The position numbers were made by a program, and so were the translations under genes. The notes beneath the pieces were generated by a model. It saw only the letters and a list, made by a program, of their open reading frames with translations, had not been told where the DNA came from and did no database searches. Positions 16,438-23,479 of a stretch of 37,323 bases of DNA are shown here, piece by piece; position 1 is the stretch's first letter; each line of letters begins with the position of its first letter. Source of the stretch: Candidatus Gastranaerophilales bacterium. Its GTDB lineage: Bacteria; Cyanobacteriota; Vampirovibrionia; Gastranaerophilales; Gastranaerophilaceae. The stretch covers positions 1 through 37,323 of the forward strand of contig CALUQE010000020.1 in the NCBI GenBank assembly GCA_944322845.1. The letters run 5' to 3'.

Positions 16438-17619
16438 TTATTCCGGTAAATTCCCCGTTTCTATAAAATCTTGTGCGGCATCAAGATTGTTATTAAATTT
16501 TTCTCTGTATGAAATTATATTTTTCGCTTCTTCTTCCGTAAATCCAAGAGTGTCCATAATTTCTTGAACGCTCATATCCTGTGTCGCAATTGCTAATTCG
16601 CTTCTGATATTTTCTTGAGAAGTTATATTATTTTTTGTGTCATCTAATTGGGCCATTGCCATTAAATACGCAGCAGCTTCATCTGTTGATAAACTCATAT
16701 TTTTATCTTTATCTAAAACGCCCATTTTTACAAGGATATCAGTGAACTGTTCAGCTTCTTCCGTTCCGTAAACGGAATCACCCTCTTCAGGCAGATTCAT
16801 TGCATTATAATCTTTAAATTGCTTAACAGTTTCAAGGGCTTTTTCTTTTGCCTGAAGGTAGCTCATACCCTGTGCCTCATACAAAGTTGTCAGCTCGGAA
16901 TAAAACATTTCATGTGCATCAATCTGGCCGTTTCCGTCCTGATCCATTGTCTCTACGTATTCTTTTCCGAATTGTTTATATTTTGCCTGAAGTTCTTCAA
17001 AAGTCTTTGCTTCTGAACAATCGCTTTGATATTCACCGCCTTTGTCTAAAGCTGTTTTTTCAAAATTCTGGAATCTTAACCCTTTTGCATAATTAATGAT
17101 TCTCTCTTTTAGGGTCTCTTCGTTTGTTTCTATATTGTTTTGCTTATTGTATGTAAGAATCATTCCGTATTTTGACTTAATCTTTTCCATATCGGCATCG
17201 TTTACAGTTATTCCCGCATCGGAAAGGATGGTTTTTAATTTTTCTTCATCAGACTTATCTTCGGCTTCATTTGTAACGGTCTCAGTATCCTGTGCCTCTC
17301 CGGTTTTGACTTCCTGCTCCGCAGTTGATATACCAAGTTTCTTTTTTGCCATATCAACAATTTTGTCCCAGGCACTCTTTGTAATCTGATAATTACCTTC
17401 TTGCACGACAAACTGTTTATTATCTCTTATATCGGAATCTCCGCCGGTATATTGCTTTTTCTCAGTAGCTTTATCATTTTTTATAACATTAAATACTGAA
17501 TTCCACTCACTCAAATTAAACTTGACATCCTGGTTTAATTCAGCATCAAGTTTTCTGTCTATAGCGTATGATAAGCCATCTCCGCTTTTTATATTTATAT
17601 TAATAATATCCGGTGCCAT
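16438..17619 (-). CDS. EF-hand calcium-binding protein of unknown function
   Basis: This encodes 393 residues, acidic and without signal peptide or membrane segment. A canonical EF-hand loop lies at 226-237 (DQDGNGQIDAHE) with all ligands in place (D226, D228, N230, Q232 by backbone, D234, E237). A second loop at 303-314 (DKDKNMSLSTDE) has the right ligands D303, D305, N307, S309 and E314 but Met instead of Gly at position 6. The two loops are 77 residues apart, further than in a classical EF-hand pair. A long acidic, low-complexity region covers about 100-130. A C-terminal helical stretch (VQEIMDTLGFTEEEAKNIISYREKF) resembles a helix-hairpin or UBA-like element. The upstream sequence is very AT-rich with overlapping TATATA boxes and no clear Shine-Dalgarno. 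Confidence 0.75.
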   Translation of the reverse strand: MAPDIININIKSGDGLSYAIDRKLDAELNQDVKFNLSEWNSVFNVIKNDKATEKKQYTGGDSDIRDNKQFVVQEGNYQITKSAWDKIVDMAKKKLGISTAEQEVKTGEAQDTETVTNEAEDKSDEEKLKTILSDAGITVNDADMEKIKSKYGMILTYNKQNNIETNEETLKERIINYAKGLRFQNFEKTALDKGGEYQSDCSEAKTFEELQAKYKQFGKEYVETMDQDGNGQIDAHEMFYSELTTLYEAQGMSYLQAKEKALETVKQFKDYNAMNLPEEGDSVYGTEEAEQFTDILVKMGVLDKDKNMSLSTDEAAAYLMAMAQLDDTKNNITSQENIRSELAIATQDMSVQEIMDTLGFTEEEAKNIISYREKFNNNLDAAQDFIETGNLPE

Positions 17620-17702
17620 ATTTATATAAAGTGTATATATTTAGAAGAATTGCTTTTATTCACTTTAACTTTACAAAAATTTACATAAAAATAATAATTT
17701 CT

Positions 17703-17731
17703 TTGCATTTACTACCCTTTATGTGTATAAT
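17703..17731 (+). promoter_or_regulatory. Sigma-70-type promoter of glyQ
   Basis: TTGCAT (17703-17708) and TATAAT (17726-17731) are separated by 17 bases. Transcription should begin near 17738, giving a leader of about 34 bases. Confidence 0.7.
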
Positions 17732-17771
17732 CAATTAAGTGTAAAAAATACAATAGAAGATTGGAATGTAA

Positions 17772-18662
17772 ATGGCGTTAAATTTTCAAGACTTAATACT
17801 TAACTTATCAAGATTCTGGTCAGATTACGGATGCATAATCCAGCAGCCTTATGATATAGAAAAAGGTGCTTCCACTATGAATCCGGCAACTTTTTTAAGG
17901 GCACTCGGACCTGAACCGTGGTCAACAGCAATGGTTGAGCCTTGCAGACGTCCGACTGATGCAAGATATGGTGAAAACCCTAACAGATTAGGACATTATT
18001 TCCAGTATCAGGTTATTCTTAAACCTTCTCCAGATAATGCACAGGAATTGTATTTAAAGAGTTTGGAAGCGATGGGAATAGATCTTTCCAAACACGATGT
18101 AAGATTTGTTGAAGATAACTGGGAATCTCCGACTCTCGGAGCCGCAGGTGTAGGCTGGGAAGTCTGGTTAGACGGAATGGAAATTACCCAGTTTACATAC
18201 TTCCAGCAGGTTGGCGGATTAGAGGTTAAACCTGTTGCTTTAGAAATTACATACGGTCTCGAAAGAATCGCTATGTATATTCAGAACAAAGAATCCGTAT
18301 TTGATATTATGTGGAATAATACATTAAAATACGGTGACATTTATCTCCAAAACGAAATAGAGCAATCAAAATATAATTTTGAATTTTCTGATGCAGACAG
18401 ATTATTCAAGTTATTTGACGCATACCAGAAAGAAGTCGATAATTGTATAAATGCAGAACTTGTTCTGCCTGCTTATGATTATGTTTTGAAATGTTCACAT
18501 ACTTTTAACCTTCTTGATGCAAGAGGAGTAATAAGTAAAGATGAACGTATCAATTTCATAAACAGAGTGAGAACAATGGCCTCCGCTGTTGCGCAGCTGT
18601 ATGTCAAACAGCGTGAAAAACTCGGCTTCCCGCTGCTTAAACAACAGACAGTTACAAAATAA
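17772..18662 (+). CDS. glyQ: Glycine--tRNA ligase alpha subunit
   Basis: This is the catalytic alpha chain of the bacterial alpha2-beta2 glycyl-tRNA synthetase, a class II enzyme. Its 296 residues are full length for the family. Highly conserved stretches include [21 protein letters not shown] at the N terminus, [16 protein letters not shown] (motif 1/2 region), [20 protein letters not shown] and [13 protein letters not shown] (motif 3 region). The ATG at 17772 gives the typical [10 protein letters not shown] start. The partner gene glyS is not next to it: two permease genes follow. The two subunit genes are therefore separate here, as is common in Cyanobacteria. Confidence 0.97.
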   Translation: MALNFQDLILNLSRFWSDYGCIIQQPYDIEKGASTMNPATFLRALGPEPWSTAMVEPCRRPTDARYGENPNRLGHYFQYQVILKPSPDNAQELYLKSLEAMGIDLSKHDVRFVEDNWESPTLGAAGVGWEVWLDGMEITQFTYFQQVGGLEVKPVALEITYGLERIAMYIQNKESVFDIMWNNTLKYGDIYLQNEIEQSKYNFEFSDADRLFKLFDAYQKEVDNCINAELVLPAYDYVLKCSHTFNLLDARGVISKDERINFINRVRTMASAVAQLYVKQREKLGFPLLKQQTVTK

Positions 18663-18731
18663 CTATCACAAACCAATTTAAAATTGTCTGTTTTAGCCGG
18701 AATGATTGTTAGATAAATAGAAAGGTGATAA

Positions 18732-20351
18732 ATGGCAGAAAAAAGATTTTCACTACCTCAGGTTCTGAGAAAAATGTTAACCCTTAAAAACATGGATGAT
18801 GCACTTTCAAGCGCTGAAAAAGGCGGTTTGGAAAAAACTTTAGGGGTTTGGGATTTAATTATTTTAGGAGTTGGTGCAATTATCGGCTCCGGAATTTTTG
18901 CAATTGTAGGTGTAGCTGCAGCAGGAAGTGCTGACGGTTCAAGTCCGGGAGCAGGACCTGCGCTGATTATTTCAATGGTTATAGCTGCAATTGCCTGTGT
19001 ATTTTCAGCATTATGTTACAGTGAATTTGCAACAATGATACCGGTTGCAGGCGGTGCTTACGCTTATACTTTTGCAACGTTAGGTGAATTTGCCGCATGG
19101 ATTGTCGGCTGGATTCTGATGCTTGAATACGCAATCGGATTTATCGCAGTAGCCTGTGCGTGGACAAATCACTTTGTCCAATTTATGAAAGGGTTTTCAA
19201 ATATACTGCCTGCTTGGATTACAAATCCGCCGTTATGGCTTGTTGATGATTACAGATCAGCCGTGACAGCTTATACCGCTCAGGGAATTGATTATCACAC
19301 AGCAATTCCTCATATTGCAGGAATACCTTTCTGCATAAATCTTCCGGCAATTATTATGATTGCTCTTATTACAGCTATCTTAGTTAAAGGAACAAAAGAT
19401 TCCGCTAAAATGGCAGGAATAATGGTTGCGGTTAAAATCGGCGTTATTGCTTTATTTGTACTTACGGGTATGTTTTATATTAAGCCTGAAAACTGGACAC
19501 CTTTTGCGCCAAACGGGTTTGAAGGTATATTTATGGGCGCATTCATAATCTTTTTTGCTTACATCGGATTTGATGCTATTGCAACTGCTGCGGAAGAGTG
19601 CAAAAATCCGCAGAAAGATTTGCCGATTGGTATTTTAGGTTCACTTGTTGCAACAACTGTCGTTTATGTTCTCGTTGCACTCGTTTTAACCGGCATGCAG
19701 CCTACAACCGGCGGTGTTATTCCGGAAGGCTTAATCAAAGCTCCAATGGCATTTGCTATGAGTGTAGTTCATCAAAACTGGGTAGCCGGTTTGATTTCAA
19801 TCGGTTCGCTTGCGGGCTTAACTTCCGTACTCCTTGTAATGCATATGGCTGCAACAAGAGTATTGTACGCTATGAGCAGGGATAATTTCCTTCCGAGCGT
19901 ATTCCAGAAGCTTCACCCGAAATTCAATACTCCTCATATTTTGACAATAACTGTCGGTATTGTAGGTATTTTGGGTACATTAATTTTAGATTTGAATGTC
20001 GCAACATCTCTTTGTAACTTCGGAACATTTACTTCGTTTATTATTGTATGCGTTGCGATATTAATTCTAAGAAAAGTTGATCCGGACAGAAAAAGACCGT
20101 TCAAAGTTCCGTTCTGCCCGTGGTTTCCGCTTGCAGGCATTATCTGCTGCGGCGGTCTGATGGTATTTTCAATGATTGTTGCAAAAGGCGATACCGCAAG
20201 ATTATCAACGGAAATGTTTATTGTATGGGTAATTATGGGTGCTTTGATTTACGCTTCATACGGTTACCGGAAAAACAGAAGAATTGAAAGATTAGCTGAA
20301 GAAAAAGAAATAGCAATAGATAATGAAAAAGTTGAATACAGTACTAAGTAA
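18732..20351 (+). CDS. Amino-acid permease, APC superfamily, CAT type (first of two)
   Basis: This encodes 539 residues with 12 or more hydrophobic segments. The N terminus shows the cationic-amino-acid-transporter pattern: a short amphipathic lead, then GLEKTLGVWDLIILGVGAIIGSGIFAIVG, in which GAIIGSGIF is the unwound TM1 substrate site of APC transporters. TM6 carries FFAYIGFDAIATAAEE, and the end of the core has RKVDPDRKRPFKVPFCPW, typical of CAT/YfnA-like permeases. It would import an amino acid across the cytoplasmic membrane, but the substrate is not evident. AAAGGTG gives a ribosome-binding site. Its 3' end overlaps the next permease by 29 bases in another frame. The gene lies 69 bases after glyQ. 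Confidence 0.93.
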   Translation: MAEKRFSLPQVLRKMLTLKNMDDALSSAEKGGLEKTLGVWDLIILGVGAIIGSGIFAIVGVAAAGSADGSSPGAGPALIISMVIAAIACVFSALCYSEFATMIPVAGGAYAYTFATLGEFAAWIVGWILMLEYAIGFIAVACAWTNHFVQFMKGFSNILPAWITNPPLWLVDDYRSAVTAYTAQGIDYHTAIPHIAGIPFCINLPAIIMIALITAILVKGTKDSAKMAGIMVAVKIGVIALFVLTGMFYIKPENWTPFAPNGFEGIFMGAFIIFFAYIGFDAIATAAEECKNPQKDLPIGILGSLVATTVVYVLVALVLTGMQPTTGGVIPEGLIKAPMAFAMSVVHQNWVAGLISIGSLAGLTSVLLVMHMAATRVLYAMSRDNFLPSVFQKLHPKFNTPHILTITVGIVGILGTLILDLNVATSLCNFGTFTSFIIVCVAILILRKVDPDRKRPFKVPFCPWFPLAGIICCGGLMVFSMIVAKGDTARLSTEMFIVWVIMGALIYASYGYRKNRRIERLAEEKEIAIDNEKVEYSTK

Positions 20352-21858
20352 TTTAATAAAATGCAAAAGTCCTCAGGAAATAATTGAAGCCGGAGCAAAT
20401 TCCGGCTTGAAGAAAACACTCGGAGTATTTGATTTAATCGTACTCGGAATCGGCGCGGTTGTCGGGACAGGGATTTTTACAATCATCGGAAGTGCAATTG
20501 TAGGAAGTTCTGACGGTGCAGGGGCTGGGACTGCTGTTGTAATTTCAATGGTACTGGCGGCTGTAGCGAGTGTTTTTTCGGCATTATCTTATTCTGAAAT
20601 CGCTGCAATGATGCCTGTTGCTGGAAGCGCTTATACTTATACTTATGCGACAATGGGCGAATTTATGGCGTGGATGGTGGGCTGGATTCTGATGCTTGAA
20701 TACGCAATCGGAAATATTACCGTTGCAAGTGCCTGGACAGGATATTTTGTTCAATTTATGAAAGGTTTCAAGCATATTCTTCCGGCATTTGTTGTAAACT
20801 GCCCGCTCTGGCTCAGAAACGATTACAGAACAATGTATGAAATCTGCAACAAATACGGCTGGGATGTTCACGACAAAATGCCGTTTATCCATTTACCTTT
20901 AGGGCTTGAAATTCCTGTTGCAATAAATATCCCTGCAATTGCAATAGTACTTTTGCTTACAATTCTTCTTGTAAAAGGTGTAAAAGAATCAACAAGAGTC
21001 GCTACAATAATGGTCGGAGTAAATATGTTTATAATCCTTTCTTTTATTGTAATGGGCTCTTTTTACATTAAGCCTGAAAACTGGGCTCCTTTTGCGCCGA
21101 ACGGTCTGGAAGGAATCTTTACCGGAGCATTTGTAATCTTTTTTGCATATATCGGGTTTGACGCTATTTCAACGGCCGCAGAAGAAACAAAAAATCCGCA
21201 GAGAGATTTGCCGGTTGCAATTATGGGAACACTTGGGATTTGTACGGTTTTATATATTTGCGCAGCGCTTGTTTTAACAGGGATAGTGCCTTTTAACGCA
21301 ATTGATACGCAGGCACCTCTTGCACATGCAATGAGATTTATCGGTAAGAACTGGTATGCGGGATTAATTTCTATGGGAGCGCTTTGCGCTCTGACTTCGG
21401 TTTTATTAATTTATCAATTGGGTACTACGAGAATTTTATTTGCAATGAGCAGAGATAATTTTCTGCCTAAATCTTTAAATAAAATACATGAAAAGTTTAA
21501 AACCCCGCATATTTTGACATGGATTTCGGGTTTAATTGTAATCATTTGCGCTTTGTTTATGGATTTAAATATCTCTGCTGAATTATGTAACTTTGGAACA
21601 TTTACTTCATTTATAATTATTTGTATAGCGGTACTTATTTTAAGAAAGACCGAACCGGATAGAGAACGTCCGTTTAAAGTTCCTTTCTGTCCGTGGTTTC
21701 CGATTCTCGGTATTGTAACTTGTTTAGGACTTATGTATTGCAAGTTTAGCGCCAAAGCAACTTCCGCATTATACTTTGTTGTCTGGCTGCTTATAGGACT
21801 CGCAATTTATGCCGGATACAGTTACAAAGAAAAACGCAGAGAAGAAGAAGTACAATAA
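20323..21858 (+). CDS. Amino-acid permease, APC superfamily, CAT type (second of two)
   Basis: This encodes 511 residues and is a close paralogue of the preceding permease. It has the same GLKKTLGVFDLIVLGIGAVVGTGIF opening, FFAYIGFDAISTAAEE in TM6 and ILRKTEPDRERPFKVPFCPW near the end. The long extracytoplasmic loop after TM4 differs most between the two (for example RTMYEICNKYGWDVHDKMPF here). The start at 20323 overlaps the upstream gene by 29 bases. No Shine-Dalgarno precedes it, so translation probably depends on the upstream gene. No later Met gives a full TM1. The tandem arrangement suggests gene duplication with divergence in substrate, or a heteromeric use that is unusual for this family. 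Confidence 0.92.
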   Translation: MKKLNTVLSNLIKCKSPQEIIEAGANSGLKKTLGVFDLIVLGIGAVVGTGIFTIIGSAIVGSSDGAGAGTAVVISMVLAAVASVFSALSYSEIAAMMPVAGSAYTYTYATMGEFMAWMVGWILMLEYAIGNITVASAWTGYFVQFMKGFKHILPAFVVNCPLWLRNDYRTMYEICNKYGWDVHDKMPFIHLPLGLEIPVAINIPAIAIVLLLTILLVKGVKESTRVATIMVGVNMFIILSFIVMGSFYIKPENWAPFAPNGLEGIFTGAFVIFFAYIGFDAISTAAEETKNPQRDLPVAIMGTLGICTVLYICAALVLTGIVPFNAIDTQAPLAHAMRFIGKNWYAGLISMGALCALTSVLLIYQLGTTRILFAMSRDNFLPKSLNKIHEKFKTPHILTWISGLIVIICALFMDLNISAELCNFGTFTSFIIICIAVLILRKTEPDRERPFKVPFCPWFPILGIVTCLGLMYCKFSAKATSALYFVVWLLIGLAIYAGYSYKEKRREEEVQ

Positions 21859-21895
21859 AAATAGAACAGATAATGTATGAATTTTAGCGGAAAAG

Positions 21896-21904
21896 TGTTA
21901 TAAT
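21896..21904 (+). promoter_or_regulatory. Extended -10 promoter of the HD-GYP gene; leaderless
   Basis: TGTTATAAT is a perfect extended -10 element ending at 21904, with 8 bases to the ATG at 21913. Those bases (GTCTTAGT) hold no Shine-Dalgarno sequence. Transcription would begin at or within 2 bases of the start codon. Confidence 0.65.
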
Positions 21905-21912
21905 GTCTTAGT

Positions 21913-22905
21913 ATGAGAATAGTTACTAACAAAGAGCTGAGCAGTTATAAAGTTTTACCCTTTGATTTGTATACTGAAAATAAGGGTAAAATTCTTGAAG
22001 CCGGAGAAGTTCTAACTCCGGGCAAACTTATAATGCTCAAAAACTATGTCAAAATATACACGGAAGAATTTAATAGCGAAGAAAGCGCTGATAACAGTGA
22101 ACAGGCCGACAGCAGCACTCCTTCACAGCTTCTGAATTTTTCTTATGAGGGAATTGATCCTTCTGATTTTGAAACCGTTATAAACAAAGACGGGTATATA
22201 AAAACTGAAACTCAGGTAAGAATTAAGTATTTTTATAAAAGAATTCTCGATTTGCTGATTCAAGGATATTATGAAGAAGGTTTGCTAAAACTTAATACGC
22301 TGATAGGAATTTTAAAAACAGAGGTTTTTAAACAGCTCAGCAAATCAGGCAAAGGTTCAAAAATCCGTTTTCTGGGAGAATATGAACTCTGTCATCCGCT
22401 TAATGTAGCGATTGTATCCGGTCTTATTGCAAAGAAACTTGACTACTCGGCATTATCAGTAGATCAGGTTATTCTTGCCGGACTTTTGCACGATATAGGC
22501 AAATTAAAAATCGATCTTGCGGATTCTCAAGCTCTTTTAACAATGAATGAAGAAGAGGTTAAAGCGCATCCTATTATCGGATACCGGATGATAAAAGAAG
22601 AGTTTGAACTTCCGGAAGAAATTGCAAAAGTTGCGCTTGAACACCACGAAAACAATGACGGTTCAGGCTATCCTCAGGGACTTTCAAGCGACTATATATC
22701 GGAATACAGCCAGATAATCAATGTTGCTAATTATTATGACAATCTTGCGTTCAACAGAACCCATGTTCTTGTTATGAATAATAAAGAAGCATTAAGAACA
22801 ATGCTCGAAGTCGGAACCAAACGTTTTTCTGCGAGAATGCTTTATACATTTATTCACATGTTTAACTATGATGATTCCAAGAGTTTTAATGATATGGTAG
22901 TCTAG
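21913..22905 (+). CDS. HD-GYP domain protein (putative cyclic-di-nucleotide phosphodiesterase)
   Basis: This encodes 330 residues. The C-terminal half is an HD-GYP metal-dependent phosphohydrolase domain, a family that degrades cyclic di-GMP or related signals. It has HD at 193-194 in LLHDIGKLKI, H219, HHE at 244-246, then DGSGYP at 249-254 with the full GYP motif, and D276 in YYDNLA. All expected metal ligands are present, so it should be active. The N terminus (about 1-50, MRIVTNKELSSYKVLPFDLY...) resembles the small DUF3391-like region often found before HD-GYP domains, and 51-75 is a Ser/Glu-rich linker. There is no membrane segment, so it is cytoplasmic. It has its own promoter and probably a leaderless message. 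No GGDEF or EAL gene is in the window. Confidence 0.9.
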   Translation: MRIVTNKELSSYKVLPFDLYTENKGKILEAGEVLTPGKLIMLKNYVKIYTEEFNSEESADNSEQADSSTPSQLLNFSYEGIDPSDFETVINKDGYIKTETQVRIKYFYKRILDLLIQGYYEEGLLKLNTLIGILKTEVFKQLSKSGKGSKIRFLGEYELCHPLNVAIVSGLIAKKLDYSALSVDQVILAGLLHDIGKLKIDLADSQALLTMNEEEVKAHPIIGYRMIKEEFELPEEIAKVALEHHENNDGSGYPQGLSSDYISEYSQIINVANYYDNLAFNRTHVLVMNNKEALRTMLEVGTKRFSARMLYTFIHMFNYDDSKSFNDMVV

Positions 22906-22932
22906 GCAATTGTTATTTTTTCTGCGGTGATA

Positions 22933-22963
22933 AATCCTGTATTTGTAAGACAGATATAGGATT
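22933..22963 (+). promoter_or_regulatory. 14-bp hairpin covering the ribosome-binding site of the next gene
   Basis: AATCCTGTATTTGT (22933-22946), a 3-base loop and ACAGATATAGGATT (22950-22963) pair over all 14 positions if two G-U pairs are allowed. The G-U pairs form only in plus-strand RNA. The only Shine-Dalgarno-like sequence of the gene at 22972, AGGA at 22958-22961, is inside the stem, so the fold would mask it. No T run follows, so this is not a terminator. Confidence 0.5.
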
Positions 22964-22971
22964 AAATCAAT

Positions 22972-23241
22972 ATGAACAAAGCAGATGAATTTAAAAAAAT
23001 TATGGACACATCAAATTCCGATAAAGTTGTTATTTTGACAAATCATTACCAGATTGTCGGCAGGGTTTATGATTGCGAAGAGTGCAATAAAGAATGCTTC
23101 ATAAATCTTACCAATGCTTCTCTCTGTCTCATAAATGATGTTTATGACAACCAGACCTGTGATAATTATACAAGCTCGCACTATGACTGGCTTCATGTTA
23201 ATTTTGACAAGATTGTGGCGTTTTCATTCAAGGGTGAATAA
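22972..23241 (+). CDS. Small protein, possible Sm-like beta barrel
   Basis: This encodes 89 residues, probably cytoplasmic. The pattern is a short N-terminal helix (ADEFKKIMD), then strands KVVILTNHYQIVGRVYD, ECFINLTNASLCLI and WLHVNFDKIVAFSF. The order of helix, five short strands, a conserved-looking TNHYQIVG (Sm1-like) and a final strand ending IVAFSF (Sm2-like) fits the small Sm-like barrels of uncharacterised bacterial families that bear TNRxRIEG and INKDHI motifs. This is a fold guess from pattern, not a homology search. It also has four cysteines (CEECNKEC and one more after them), unusual for a small cytoplasmic protein and possibly metal-binding. Its ribosome-binding site lies within a hairpin. 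Confidence 0.65.
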   Translation: MNKADEFKKIMDTSNSDKVVILTNHYQIVGRVYDCEECNKECFINLTNASLCLINDVYDNQTCDNYTSSHYDWLHVNFDKIVAFSFKGE

Positions 23242-23270
23242 ATATTGTCCAACCTGTAGTTTTATCAAAA

Positions 23271-23320
23271 GGGTGACTGTTAGTTATAAATTATCTATGT
23301 AATCTTGGCCGATGTCACCC
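23271..23320. repeat. 7-bp inverted repeat in the intergenic region
   Basis: GGGTGAC (23271-23277) and GTCACCC (23314-23320) are exact inverted copies 36 bp apart. They are followed by the palindrome CTACGTGCGTAG at 23331-23342. Both lie between the stop of the 89-residue gene and the terminator of the glycosidase gene, and their role is unknown. Confidence 0.35.
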
Positions 23321-23348
23321 GTCCCAATATCTACGTGCGTAGCACCCA

Positions 23349-23376
23349 AAGAAAAGCCGGATATGAAATCCGGCGT
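23349..23376 (-). terminator. Intrinsic terminator of the GH13 glycosidase gene
   Basis: In the minus-strand direction GCCGGAT, a 5-base loop and ATCCGGC (23374-23356) are followed at once by TTTTCTTT. This is a compact GC-rich stem plus T run, located about 105 bases after the glycosidase stop codon. Confidence 0.65.
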
Positions 23377-23385
23377 ATCCCTATA

Positions 23386-23413
23386 TTACTTAATCGTAGT
23401 TTACTTAATCGTA
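23386..23413. repeat. Tandem 13-bp direct repeat
   Basis: TTACTTAATCGTA occurs at 23386-23398 and again at 23401-23413 with a period of 15 bases. It lies between the terminator and the inverted repeat that follows the glycosidase gene. Confidence 0.6.
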
Positions 23414-23429
23414 ACGTATACTCCTAGGG

Positions 23430-23479
23430 GTAAATGTTATTCAGGTTTGAATTAACACTACCCGTTTTATAACATTTAC
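23430..23479 (-). repeat. 11-bp inverted repeat at the glycosidase 3' end
   Basis: GTAAATGTTAT (23430-23440) and ATAACATTTAC (23469-23479) are perfect inverted copies with a 28-base loop. The outer arm touches the last base of the stop codon of the glycosidase gene. Within the loop a shorter alternative hairpin (TTCA, loop AACC, TGAA) could compete. No T run is attached. Confidence 0.5.

Noticed and set aside
17620..17660. Leaderless promoter for the EF-hand gene
   Set aside because: Several overlapping TATATA boxes in very AT-rich DNA make the assignment ambiguous, so it was left out of the leaderless set.
20323..20351. The two permeases as one frameshifted gene
   Set aside because: Each has its own full set of N- and C-terminal motifs and a full complement of membrane segments, so they are two complete paralogues.
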